NCBI GenBank assembly: GCA_951213105.1 | Contig: OX578135.1 | Location: 159,535,750 to 159,599,749, forward strand | Direction: 5' to 3' | DNA length: 64,000 bases | From: Amaurobius ferox | Lineage: Eukaryota > Arthropoda > Arachnida > Araneae > Amaurobiidae | Part shown: positions 44,041 to 55,415 of the stretch, in pieces | Position numbering within the stretch: position 1 is the stretch's first letter | How the letters are laid out: each line of letters begins with the position of its first letter | Notes under the pieces: generated by a model | Databases searched by the model: none | Seen by the model: only the letters and a program-made list of their open reading frames with translations | Told to the model about the DNA's origin: nothing | Made by a program: the position numbers and the translations under genes

Positions 44041-44966
44041 TTTTTACTTTCCTTATATACATCATGTATAAGGAAAGTATTGTGACGGGGTCGAAAATTC
44101 GAATTCGAGTTTTCGACGGGAGAGCACGTTTCAAGCATCCCTGATCACGAATCAAACATTTTTGACGTGATGTGTGTGTGTGTGTCAGTGAGTCTGTGCA
44201 GACGATATCTCACGAACGAATGGATCGATTCGAACGAAATTTGGTACAAAAATCACAATCCGTAAGCACTGGAAGTCTATTGTTTTTAAACGTAATCGAA
44301 TGTTCAGAACCCTCCTAAATTTTCGAGTGAAATTTTGAAAAAATCGTCAAAAAATCAAAACCGCTAATAAAGTTACGCAAATAGACATTTCTTATGTAAT
44401 TTTTCATTTGAAAACGATTAACATAAATTTTAGAACGCTAACGTGAACCGTTCTCGAGATATTGCACATTTTTCAAAAAAGTTATCAAAAAGTCATATAA
44501 AATAAAAAAAATATATATTTCTTATTGAGAAACATGTTCACTTTTCATATGTAATACCATGCGATAAATTTGGTGACATCATTTTCGTGGATCTAGCTCG
44601 TTCCATTCATGAGAAAAGATACTTCGAGTAATACTTTTGTATTTGAACGCCAATAGTCATTTATCTGCTATAAGAATAACTTATTTCTCCGTCAGTAAAG
44701 ATTGGCGAGATTTTGGCGACGAATTTGGCGGAATGTCACCAACTTGGCGACTTTTTGAAATGTTGTCAAATTAACGAAAATCTCGCCAAATGGATTAAAA
44801 TGACGCTAAATCAATGAAAATGACGACTAATTGTTGAAAATCCAATATCTTGGAAAGAATATAAGTATCTACTATAAGAAAAACCTTTCAATTTACTGTA
44901 AAAGTAGAAAATTCATTTGATTATATAAGGAAAGTCATGTGTTGTCCACATCAGATTTTTTTTTTT
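44041..44966 (+). mobile_element. Family A repeat, copy A3 (full length)
   Basis: The cleanest A copy, about 925 bp, with the palindromic start, GT tract, the block GAATGGATCGATTCGAACG, and the terminal hairpin followed by T12. The site AATATAAGTATCTACTATAAG near 44857 is the unoccupied counterpart of the Tc1 insertion in A1. Confidence 0.7.
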
Positions 44967-45121
44967 AACAACGTCGTAATATCACCCATTCTCGGAGACA
45001 ATCGCGTATAGGCAATTTTGCAAAATAATATCATCAAATTTTTCATAAATAAAGGTTTTTTGTCCACAAGCTAAAATCATAATTTCTAAAGTTTCATCTA
45101 TGTATATTTCTTTTATTTATG

Positions 45122-45378
45122 TTTTTTCTTTCTCTGAAATACATGGTAATGTATAGGGAAAGTATTGGAATCGTGCCGAAAATCGCAACTCGAGTTTTCG
45201 TCTATACGTTTACACGTTTTAGGACTTCTAGAAAGCGAAAACACTATTTTTAGCTTGACGTGTGTGTGTGTGCAATGTGTGTCTGTATCCACTTTAACTC
45301 AAAAACCAATGGACTAAATTTCATAAAATTTGGTAGGTAAGCCACTTGTGTGTGACCTTGGTGCTGATTAGTTTTGGA
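45122..45378 (+). mobile_element. Family B 5' fragment, copy B6
   Basis: Palindromic start with ATGGTAATGTATAGGGAAAG, TCGCAACTCGAGTTTTCG, GTGTGTGTGTG and TAATTTGGTAGG-like block. Stops at GTGCTGATTAGTTTTGG, where half of a piggyBac-type palindrome begins. Confidence 0.65.
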
Positions 45379-45460
45379 CGCCAATATCAGCAAAGGGGGA
45401 TCGAACTATTTGGGATAGGGTATGTCAAATATCTGTCTTTCTGAGAGGTTCTTCTTTTGT
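45379..45460. mobile_element. piggyBac-type MITE, half copy PB4
   Basis: Only the right arm from ACGCCAATATCAGCAAAGGG through GGGATAGGGTATGTCAAAT to GAGAGGTTCTTC. The outer end and the TTAA are missing, and a family C fragment follows. Confidence 0.6.
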
Positions 45461-45464
45461 ATAT

Positions 45465-45619
45465 TATTAATTTATATTCCCATATGTCCCACAGACCCTC
45501 TCAACAACTTACTAAAATTTCATTTTGATAAAATCATTTTTACGGCAGTTATCGTGCTAACGTACAGACAGAAAGAACAAAGTCATAAACACTCTTTAAC
45601 TATGTTGTAAAGTGTTAAA
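45465..45619 (+). mobile_element. Family C 3' fragment
   Basis: The last 155 bp of family C, with TTTACGGCAGTTATCGTGC, a short GACA tract and the GTTGTAAAGTGTTAA end. Confidence 0.65.
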
Positions 45620-45894
45620 AATCTATTTAAAAAATTCGAATGAGGGATGGAGATGCAAATAAATATAAGAAAAAATTCAAAACTAAGATCAAGCACTCAT
45701 ACTTGAGTCTGAATAAATTTAAATACTAAAATAATTCTCTTCCAAAAATTGAAAATTTGTATTTTAAATACGCGAATTTAGAAAATCGCAGTATTTATTA
45801 TAGTCCAAGTCTAGAAAGAAAGTCTTCGTTCATCCATGTGGAACTTGAGCACGGAATATCGTCTGCAGATGCCATGGATGAAATGTAATTTTAA

Positions 45895-46022
45895 TGCAAT
45901 TAAAATGCAATTCTATTTAAACATCTCTAAAATGTGATACATTCAGCGCAGATATATTTTAAATTATCACAGTACTACAATAATTTATGATATTTAGAAA
46001 CTTAGAATTTCACGAAATTTAA
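45895..46022 (+). mobile_element. Family C 5' fragment just before C3
   Basis: TTTAAACATCTCTAAAATGTG, TACATTCAGCG and ATCACAGTACTAC match the early part of family C. The piece abuts a complete copy. Confidence 0.5.
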
Positions 46023-47504
46023 AACAAGAAAGATCAATCATGCTTAAAGCATTGATTATGGAACACTTTCCAACTTCAATGCAATTTTATTTAAACATGT
46101 CTAAAATGCAATACATTCTTCCGTAATATTTTAAAACTTATCAAAATACTACATTAATTTATTATATTTGAAAACTTAAACCTTCATCGAAAAAAATGAA
46201 CTTCATTCAAATGACGGCATTGAAATATAAATTGTCTGGTTTAAACATCTCTAAAATGTGACACATTCCTCGGTAATAATTTTAGAATTATCATAATACT
46301 ACGATAATTTATTATATTTGAAAATTACATCGAAAACAACTGAAATTCATTCAAATGACGTCATAGAAAAAATAACACGCCTGGCTCTTATAAAAGCAGC
46401 ATTTCATTCATAAATAATTTTCCATTCATGTCATTCATCACAATACTATAACAACTTATTTTATTTAAAAATTAAGACCATGGAGCTACAAGTAATTAAA
46501 CTCTATGCGTAAAACTTCATCGAAAAAATCGTCCTTCTCTTTGTAAAATCAATGAATATTACATTCATATCAGCTATGCAAACTCCATGAACTAAATGAT
46601 TTTGTGTTAAAGAAATACAGCAATTCTAATACAACTCATTCTACATATTTTGCTGTTTACATTTTACATAGGTGAAAAATAGGCTTCGTTGTAGAAATAA
46701 TCAAATTTGGATGAACATTTAAGCTCAAATATATTGTAATTGCGTTGTTTCAGTATGTAGATGCACAGAATTTAAGCAGAAATAAAGTGGTTTTAGGACG
46801 GATACAACACTCAATATGAATTAAAAAGAACTTTAAAAATCACGATTTTGAGACAAGATGGATGCCATACATCATTTTGAAGTGGGTCATGTGATCTTTT
46901 CATAATATGGTCACGTGATCGCTTCAAATAAGAGGTGCTATTATTATTTTAATTTTTATTTAAAAAACTACTGAATATATTTTGCTGAATTTTTTTTTAA
47001 TATATTTTATGGAACAATTTGAATATTTTCTGAAACTTTCGAAGCAATTTGTGAATTTTAAATTCGCTTAAAAAATGTTTGAAAAATTAGGTCCCATAGG
47101 GTTGATCGCTTCATATAAGAGGTGTTATTATTATTTTAATTTTTATTTAAAAAACTACTGAATATATTTCGCTGAATTTTTTTTTTATGTATTTTATGGA
47201 ACAATTTGAATATTTTCTGAAACTTTCGAAGCAATTTGTGAATTTTAAATTCGCTTAAAAAATGTTTGAAAAATTAGGTCCATTGTATTTCATTTTTTCT
47301 ATCCGGGTTCAATCCAAAACTAATTGGGTGATATTATTAATTTATATTCCTATAGGTCCCATAGACCGTCTGAACAATATACTAAAAATTCATTTTGATA
47401 AAGTCATTTTTACGGCAGTTATCGTGCTAGCGGACAGACAGATAGACAGATAGAATGAATGAACAAAGTCATAAACACTTTTCAACTATGTTGTAAGGAG
47501 TTAA
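46023..47504 (+). mobile_element. Family C repeat, copy C3, with 187 bp tandem duplication
   Basis: Full copy with both ends. The block from GATCGCTTCAAATAAGAGG (46917) is repeated from 47104, including ACTACTGAATATATTT and GAAACTTTCGAAGCAATTTG. Apart from this it is co-linear with C1. Confidence 0.7.
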
Positions 47505-47809
47505 AAACGACTCTAAATCAATGAAATTAATTTTGTTTTTTTAGAAGAAAGTACTGTAACCATGTTTCGACAGCATTTGTCTATCAGTCCAACCCTCTTA
47601 CTTAGTAACATATTTAGCGAATTTTTAAAATATCACCAAATTGATAAATGTTTGTAAATCCATAAAAATATCTTGAAATTGATAAAATTGAGCTTAATAA
47701 ATCGCATTGTGTTTTGTTAGGGGATGGTATTGTAATGATGTTTCGGCAATTTGTCGGCAAGTGGGACTATCAATTCTATAGCCTCACTATGAAGTCAGTA
47801 TGAAGAAAA
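47505..47809. other. No gene seen
   Basis: Two loosely similar stretches (GTAACCATGTTTCGACAGC near 47556 and GTAATGATGTTTCGGCAA near 47730) suggest an old duplication. Nothing else. Confidence 0.35.
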
Positions 47810-48104
47810 TCATACGTCGCTAAGTTACGAATTTAAATCCAATAGTTTTATGTGGCAGAATATTTTTATTCAATCTTTTTCGATTTAAATGATAAAGAAA
47901 TGTATATAAAATGAATTTTATCGAAATTGCATTTTTGATTGGATTATATTAATTACTGCCTCCAATTTTAAATATTACTTGGATTATTACTTGGATAGTA
48001 AATAGCACGGGAATATAATTTATTACCCTTACACTGTCTGACAATACTTTGTATTTTTGTAAATTAATTTACAAAAAGAACCATGATATTTCACTTTTTT
48101 ATTA
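47810..48104 (+). mobile_element. Helitron-related fragment holding copy C4
   Basis: TTTAAATCCAATAG, TTTTATTCAATCTTTT, CGATTTAAATGATAAA and TTGCATTTTTGATTGGATTA match 7950-8070 in the Helitron. The end 48000-48104 (ATAGCACGGGAATATAATTT, ACTTTGTATTTTTGTAAATT) equals 18270-18370 on the other strand. Confidence 0.55.
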
Positions 48105-49396
48105 ACACTTTACAACAAAGTTGAAAAGTGTTTATGACTTTGTTCATTCTGTCTGTCTGTCCGTTAGCACGATAACTGCCGTAAAAATGACTTAATCAAA
48201 ATGAAATTTTAGTATGTTGTTCAGACGGTCTATAGGACCTATGGGAATATAAATGAATAATATCACACAATTAGTTTTGGATTGAACCCGGGTTGAAAAA
48301 ATGGAATACATTGAGCCCTATGGGACCTAATTTTTCAAGCATTTTTTAAGCGGATTTAAAATTCACAAATTGCTTCGAAAATTTTAGGCAATATTCAAAT
48401 TGTTCCATAAAATATATAAAAAAAAATTCAGCGAAATATATTCAGTAGTTTTTTAAATAAAAATTAAAATAATAATAACACCTCTTATATGAAGCGATCA
48501 CGTGTCCATGATATGAAACGATCACATGACCCACCTCAAAATGATATATGGCATCCATCTTGTGTCAAAATCGTGATTTTTAAAGTTCTTTTTAATTCAT
48601 ATTGAGTGTTGTATCCGTCTTAAAACTACTTTATTTTTGCCTAAATTCTGTGCATCTACATACTAAAACAACGCAATGACAATATATTTCAGTTTAAATG
48701 CTCATCCAAATATGATTATTTCTACTATTAAGCCTATTTTTCACCTATGTAAAATGTAAACAGCAAAATATATAGAATGAGTTGTATTAGAATCGCTGTA
48801 ATTCTTTAACACAAAATAATTTAGTCCATGGAGTCTGCTTAGCTGATATGAATGAAATATTTATTGATTTTAGAAAGAGAAGGACGATATTTTTCGATGA
48901 AGTTTTACGCATAGAGATTACTTACTTGTAGCTCAATGGTCTTAATTTTTAAATAAAATAAATTATTATAGTATTGTGATGAATGACATGAATGGGGGAA
49001 TTATTTATGAATGAAATGTTGCTTTTATAGAGAGAGCCAGGCGTGTTATTTTTTTATGACGTCATTTGAATGAATTTCAATTGTTTTCGATGAAGTTTTC
49101 AAATATAATAAATTATCGTAGTATTATGATAATTCTAAAATTATTACCGAGGAATGTATCACATTTTAGAGATATTTAAACCAGGCAATTTATACTTTAA
49201 TGCCGTCATTTGAATGAAGTTAATTTTTTTCGATGAAGGTTTAAGGTTTCAAATATAATAAATTAATGTAGTATTGTGATAAGTTTTAAAATATTATCGA
49301 GGACTGTATTGCATTTTAGACATGTTTAAATAAAATTGCATTGAAGTTGGAAAGTGTTTCATAATCAATGCTTTAAGCATGATTGATCTTTCTTGT
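48105..49396 (-). mobile_element. Family C repeat, copy C4
   Basis: Complete reverse copy from AACACTTTACAACAAAGTTG to GATTGATCTTTCTTGTT, including the GTCY tract at 48145-48165. It is joined without spacer to copy C5. Confidence 0.7.
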
Positions 49397-50368
49397 TAAC
49401 ACTTTACAACATAGTTGATAAGTGTTTATGACTTCGTTCATTCTGTCTGTCCGTTAGCACGATAACTGCCGTAAAAATGACTTTATCAAAATGAAATTTT
49501 AGTATGTTTTTCAGACGGTATGTGGGACCTATGGGAATATAAATGAATAATATCACCCAATTAGTTTTGTATTGAACCCGGGTTCAAAAAATGAAATACA
49601 TCGAACCCTATGAGACCTAATTTTTCAAACATTTTTTAAGCGAATTTAAAATTCACAAATTGCTTCGAAAATTTTAGGAAATATTCAAATTATCCCATAA
49701 AATATATAAAAAAATTTCAGCAAAATATGTTAGGTAGTTTTTTAAATAAAAATTATTTAATATAGGGAGAAAAACAAATTCAATTAAATTCTGACTCTTG
49801 CTATATCCTCTAGAAAGAAAAGAGATATATTATATAATAAATATCTTACCAAGAGTTTAATTATTTTATATATAAGAGAAGTTTCACATTTAAAAATAAA
49901 TATGGTAGATAGCAATTTTTCAAATTTTTAAATAAAATAAATTATTTTAGTATTATGATGAATGAAACGATTGGAAAAATGTTTATGAATGAAATGCTGC
50001 TTTTATATAGAGGCGATTTATATTTCGATGATATCATTTGACTAAAGTTCATTTGTTTTCGATGAAGTTTTCAAATATAATAAATTATTGTAGTATTATG
50101 ATAATTTTAAGAATATTACCGAGGAATGTATCGCATTTTAGAGATGTTTAAACCAGGCAATTGATATTTCAATGCCGTCATTTAAATGAAGTTCCTTTTT
50201 TCGATAAAGTTTTAAGTTTTGAAATATAATAAATTAATGTAGTATTGCGATAATTTTAAAAATATTACCGAGGAATGCATCGCATTTTAGAGATGTTTAT
50301 ATAAAATTGCATTGAATTTGGAAAGTGTTTCATAATCAATGCTTTATGCATGATTGATCTTTCTTGTT
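49397..50368 (-). mobile_element. Family C repeat, copy C5 (variant middle)
   Basis: Starts with AACACTTTACAACATAGTTG directly after the end of C4. The part 49754-49918 differs from other copies and resembles the segment before 56640 in copy C6 (opposite strand: AATTCAATTAAATTCTGAC), marking a subfamily. It ends GATTGATCTTTCTTGTT. Confidence 0.65.
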
Positions 50369-51149
50369 AATATTTTAAATACGATATTGTGTAAATTATG
50401 ATATATTAATTAGTTTTTAACTATAATGTACTGATACAATTTTTAATTTTTCAGATATTTGGATGTCTTCCTACAATGCTTACTTCAAACAAAAGCGGCG
50501 GCAACATTCACATTTGGAAAAAATACTTTAAGAGCGACATTGATTTTTGTACGAACTTATATCACTACTTTCATCAGATTTTCTACTCCAGAAAATAAGG
50601 TCTTGCTATTATTCTATTATTATTAATAAGAGAATTACAGTTTCTGAAAAATCCTAAATCCTGATTAAGAGTTTAACATGTCATAAATTTTGATATGAGT
50701 AAGTAGTCTAAGAATTGCCAGAGAAAAATTTAAATTGTTCTGTTTCCTTTTAAATTGAGGGGATGAGTTAGTTCCGTCTGACGATTTGTTTATATTCAAG
50801 CAATTAAGTTTCCCTCACACAGATGTGGTTCTAAGCTATATTTACTAAATCAGAAGAAAGTTTCAAGAGTAAATATGAAAATATGTATGTTTAAACGCAC
50901 AACAAAATTAGCATATTTTTAATATCAAAAGTTTTAATCCGGAAGTGAAATAATTACTAAATAAATATGCTCAATTCCATTTTGTTTATTTAGTAAGACT
51001 ATGCTATGTAAGTGGCAAACACTTAACTGTATATAAAGTTATTTTGAACAGAAATCTCAACATGTGAAAAAACGATTTTGACTTGCAGCAACCACTGCGG
51101 CATTTAAAAAAATGTATATAAACAAAGCATACCTTTTATAGCACGCACC
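50369..51149. other. No gene seen
   Basis: AT-rich, non-repetitive within this window, with no recognised coding frame. As one of the few non-repeat stretches it may be host DNA next to the GC island. Confidence 0.4.
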
Positions 51150-51650
51150 TTCGTCGAGTATGGATATCTCGCTCTACTCCCGTATCCGGACTTTGCCGGA
51201 CTGGTCCACTTCAAGACGGTCGTACCTCTGCGAATCCCACCGGACTCCTAAAAGCCAGCTCCTCTGACGGCGGGCCCCCATTGGCCCTCCCGCATGGGAG
51301 CCCGCCTTTTCATTGGACGGGAGTCGGGCATGCGTCACTCGATATTTCTCCACTGATTCCGAAATCCAGAAGCGAATCTACCGGACTTGCTATGGGGCTA
51401 CTAGACCCCCAGGACGACCGGATAAACATTCGGAGACCGTTCATTGCTGGGATTTGCTCAATGAACGACGTCTCGAGGAGCACCGAAGTGTGAAATACTC
51501 TCCTTGGAGTACTGTGCGCGGAGCTGGAGTAGGAGGAGGAGGATTTTTTGCACCAAGAAGTCGGCATGCTCCACAGGTGGGTGGAAAGTTTGTTTTTCCT
51601 GGCGCGCGCGCTAAATTCGGTTCGAGTTTCGTTCAGAAGTTGTGTGTTTT
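51150..51650. promoter_or_regulatory. CpG-rich island, promoter-like
   Basis: GC and CpG content rise sharply against the AT-rich surroundings. It has two ATTGG words (CCAAT box in reverse) 40 bp apart near 51280 and 51315, CGTCAC near 51330, and GGCGCGCGCGC near 51601. Frames of 70-117 residues are open on both strands, as expected in GC-rich DNA, and none is recognisable. It could be the promoter and first exon of a host gene, in either direction, or part of a GC-rich element. Confidence 0.35.
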
Positions 51651-51670
51651 TATGCATGCCAACTAATGAT

Positions 51671-51955
51671 TTTTAATTTTTCTATAATACATAGTAATGT
51701 ATAGGGAAAGTATTGGAATCGTGTCGAAAATCGCCACTTGAGCTTTCGTCGGATCTACATGTTTCGAGCACTCTACAGAACCCGAAGAAAATATTTTTAG
51801 CGTGGCGTCTATTTGTTCAATGTATGTATTCATTCTAACCCAAAATTTAATAAAATTTGATAAGTAAGGCACTTGCGGGTGACTCTTGTGCTGATTAGAT
51901 ATTGATAGGATTCGGAAAAAAAAATAAGCTGCTACTTTTTTTGCAAAATGACCAG

Positions 51956-51993
<38 letters not shown>

Positions 51994-52895
51994 CTCTAGC
52001 TGCAAAACTAATTGACCAAATTTAAAAACGTTTGGTGGATGAATCACTTGTGGGATACTTTTGTGATGAGTAGATTTTGGTACGATTTGGAAGAAAATAG
52101 TCTGCCTGTTATTGCGAAATGGCCCACAAAAATTGCCAAAATCTAAAATAAAAGACTACGTGTGTTCAAATATATTAATTAACCTTTTGTTCACGGGTGG
52201 GACAGCGTCCATCCCAAACGAAGAACCTCTCAAAAAGACTAGCGCCCAATGCACGCCAATGCCTGCAAAGGGGAATCGAACTGTTTAGGATAGGGTATGC
52301 CAAATAACTGCCTTTTTGAGAGGTTCTTCGGTTGGGATGGACGCTGTCCCACCCGTAAGCAAAAGGTTAAATGCTTGTTTGATACGTAATTTTTGACGAC
52401 AGAAAGAATAAGATCAACCCCATTACTGTAAGGTGTCCCATTTTCGAGCTATTTCAGATTATTTTAATTTTGAGGAGCCGAAGATTTTTAGCATAATAGT
52501 TGAAAAACTACTTGATAAAATTTCTTAAAATGTAGTAGTTAAGTCCATTGAGAATTATCCTGATGCTAATTAGATTTTGGTATGATATGGCCGATCCTTT
52601 TATTTCGAAATGGTCCGCAAATATCGTGAAAATCTGAAATAAATGACTAAAATTACTGAAATATATTAATAATATACTTTTTCTTTATGTAATTTTTGAC
52701 AACAAAGCAATTAAGACTGACCCCAAGACTATCGGGTGAACCGTTCTTGTGATACTTTATTTTCAGGGGAATTTTAAGAGGACGTTTTAAATGCCAAATG
52801 AAATTGCCGTAGTGCATTAAAAACGAAAAGCGGATATAACATCAGAAAAGTATGTTATTTTCTGCAATTAAACTCAATGCATCATGAAATTAAAA
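51671..52895 (+). mobile_element. Family B repeat, copy B4, hosting a TTAA palindrome
   Basis: It starts TTTTTCTATAATACATAG with the GTAATGTATAGGGAAAG palindrome and TTTCGTCGG, has a (TA)n run at 51959-51990, the GATTAGATATTG/GATTTTGGTACGATT blocks and an ATTAAACTCAATGCATCATG end region. The terminal hairpin is missing; family A copy A4 begins at that point. A 184 bp insertion lies at 52183-52366. Confidence 0.65.
52183..52366. mobile_element. piggyBac-type palindromic MITE, copy PB2
   Basis: CCTTTTGTTCACGGGTGGG to CCCACCCGTAAGCAAAAGG, with arms of about 90 bp and TTAA on both sides (52179-52182, 52367-52370). The same place in B3 (32731) and B7 (near 55947) has a single TTAA without the insertion, which proves the target duplication. 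Confidence 0.9.
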
Positions 52896-52897
52896 AA

Positions 52898-53921
52898 AAA
52901 ATCTGATGTGGGCAACACATGACTTTCCTTATATAATGCAATGAATTTACTACTTTTACAGTTAAAAAAAATGTTATTCTTATAGTAGATACTTATATTC
53001 TTTCCAAGATATTGAATTTTCTTCAATGAGTCGAGAACGACTCCAATATCTCGAGAACGGTTCATGTTAGCGTTCTAAAATTTATGTCAATCATTTTCTA
53101 ATGAAAAATTACATAAGATTTCATTGATTTAGCGTCATTTTTATCAATTTGGCGAGATTTCTGTTAATTTGGCAACAATTAAAAATGTCGCCAAGTTGGC
53201 GACATTCCGACAAATTCTTCGCCAAAATCTCTCCAAGCGTTATGGACGGAGAAATAAGTTATTCTTAGAGCAGATAAATGACTATTGGCGTTCAAATACA
53301 AAAGTATTACTCAAAGTATCTTTTTGCATGAATGGAACGAGCTAGATCCAAGAGAATGATGTCACCCAATTTATCGCATGGTATTACATATGAAAAGTGA
53401 ACATGTTTCTCAATAGGAAATATTTTTTTTATTTTATATAACTTTTTGATATTTTTTTTGAAAAATGTCCAATATCTCGAGAACGGTTCATGTTAGCGTT
53501 CTAAAATTTATGTCAATCATTTTCTAATGAAAAATTACATAAGAAATGTCTATTTGCGTAAGTTTATTAGCGGTTTTGATGTTTTGACGATTTTTTCAAA
53601 ATTTCACTCGAAAATTTAGGGGGACTCTGAACATTCGATTGCGTATAAAAACAATAGGCTTCCAGTGTTTACGGATTGTAATTTTAGTACCAAATTTCGT
53701 TCGAATCGGTCCATTCGTTCGTCAGTTATCGTCTCCACAGACTCACTGACACACCCACCCACACATACTTTCACACACACACACACACACAGACATCGCT
53801 TCAAAAATGTTTGATTCGTGATCAGGGATGCTTTGAAACGTGTTCTCCCGACGAAAACTCGAATTCGAATTTTCGACCCCGTCACAATACTTTCCTTATA
53901 CATTATGTATATAAGGAAATT
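52898..53921 (-). mobile_element. Family A repeat, copy A4, with internal duplication
   Basis: From the terminal hairpin (ATCTGATGTGGGCAACACAT) to the palindromic start near 53890. The stretch with ATATCTCGAGAACGGTTCAT and GTCAATCATTTTCTAATG occurs twice, at about 53044-53117 and 53469-53544, so the copy is longer than A3. A CA run lies near 53770-53790. Confidence 0.7.
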
Positions 53922-54164
53922 AAAAAATGTAAGAAAATTAATTTAAGTTAGGTGCTGTCCACATCAGATTTATATATTTATTTTTTTATTTGACTGCGTT
54001 AGGCAATAATGGTAAAACTCAAATGATCGAAGTAAAAAAATATCAAATGCACTTCGTTAGAAAATGCATATGCTTATCCATTCGAAAAGTCTGGAGTATG
54101 AAGCTCCACTCGATTTTCTCATACACTCATTGTTTTGGTCTATTTGTTATCATATTCATAACAG

Positions 54165-54320
54165 AATGAAATATCTGTTTGGGGCAGCACATAGCTTTTC
54201 CTATAGGCTCAAATTTATTTCATTTTTACTTCTTCAATAATACATTAAATTGATTTTAGTTACACAAAATGACACGTGTGTTTATTTGAAATTATATTTA
54301 ATTTATAGTTTTAAAGCATT
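54165..54320 (-). mobile_element. Family B 3' fragment
   Basis: CTGTTTGGGGCAGCACATAG, TTTCCTATAGGCTCAAATTT, and TTACACAAAATGACACG match the 3' part of B2 in reverse. Confidence 0.45.
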
Positions 54321-54397
54321 TTTTTTTCGTTTCACGACTGATCGCATTATGGAACCATGACTGTTTAAAAAAATTTCAAAGGAAAAATATGTATACA

Positions 54398-54680
54398 AGG
54401 TAGGATCAAAAAGTTCGGAGACGGTACTGATATCTCCAACCCTGATTGGAGGAGAGAGGAACTATTTTGCCGTGGCGTAGAGGCACATGTGACGCGAGAT
54501 ATGAAAAGGAAGAAGCAGGTGTTCTTACACGCAATGCGTGTCAGTGAACAGTAGTCGTTCGTGTTCGTCGAAAGCGTAAATGGTGTTTGAAGAACAATGT
54601 GCGAATATCAAATTCTGCCAGCGTTTGGGGAAATCGCCGACAGAAACATTGCACGCTGCAACAGGCACTCCTCTTGAATC
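54398..54680 (+). mobile_element. mariner-like element, 5' part
   Basis: AGGTAGGATCAAAAAGTTCG at 54398 resembles a mariner terminal repeat and the end of the palindrome at 7163 (GTGATTCAAAAGTTCGGAG). ATG 54580 opens MVFEEQCANIKFCQRLGKSP then TETLH, the start of a mariner transposase (helix-turn-helix region). The frame is lost 10 codons later and the rest of the gene is not found. The segment GAAATCGCCGACAGAAACAT is also the centre of palindrome PB1. Confidence 0.7.
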
Positions 54681-54958
54681 TTAAGAGGAACTCGTCGCCA
54701 GAATTTCGGTCGCTACTGCCGAAGTGCGCGGCATACCTGGTCTGTTCGAGAGAGTTCGCCAATCGCTCCATTGCCGCTGTGAGAGTGCATTCAGCTTGGT
54801 GGTCGCTCTTTTGAGGCTTTACCGTTATTTTTATAAAATGTCATTTTATAACTTCTAAGTCATTCTTGTGTTTTCGTCTCATGTCATCGGTTTCACCATT
54901 AAGCGCCCACTTTGTGCCTTTACTTTTTATTTCTGACCCGGTAAACTATGACAAAAAA

Positions 54959-55376
54959 AACAAGAAAGATCAATCATGCATAAGCATTGATTATGAAACA
55001 CTTTCCAACTGAAATGTAATTTCATTTAAAAATTTCTAAAATGTGATTCATTCAGTGGTAATATCTTTTACATTATCACAGTACTACAGTAATTTATTAT
55101 ACTTAAATATTTAAAACTGTATCGAAATATAAATCATCTGATTCTTTATGCAAAATCAATGAATATTTCATTCATATAACTTGTATTCCAGACTCCAGAG
55201 CTAAATAATTTTGTGTGAAAAAAATTCAGCAATTCTTATGTAATTCATCTTACAATCGCTTGAGATATTTGCATTCTGCATATGTTAAAATTAGGCTTCC
55301 TTGAAGAAATAATAAAAGTTTAGGGATCATTTAAAATCACAACTATTGTAATCGCATAGGCACGGAATTTAGATAC
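54959..55376 (+). mobile_element. Family C 5' part, copy C10
   Basis: AACAAGAAAGATCAATCATG start with the hairpin, then a diverged C sequence until GAATTTAGATACACAG, where it is cut near a family B copy. Confidence 0.6.
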
Positions 55377-55415
55377 ACAGATAATACACAGATAATATAT
55401 ATGTGTATGTGTATG

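Noticed and set aside
51310..51657. 115-117 codon frames on both strands in the GC island
   Set aside because: Open frames on opposite strands are expected in GC-rich DNA. No family is recognised, so only the island itself is reported.
53756..53792. Z-DNA-forming CA/GT tracts as regulatory sites
   Set aside because: They occur at the same internal place in every family A copy and are a property of the repeat.
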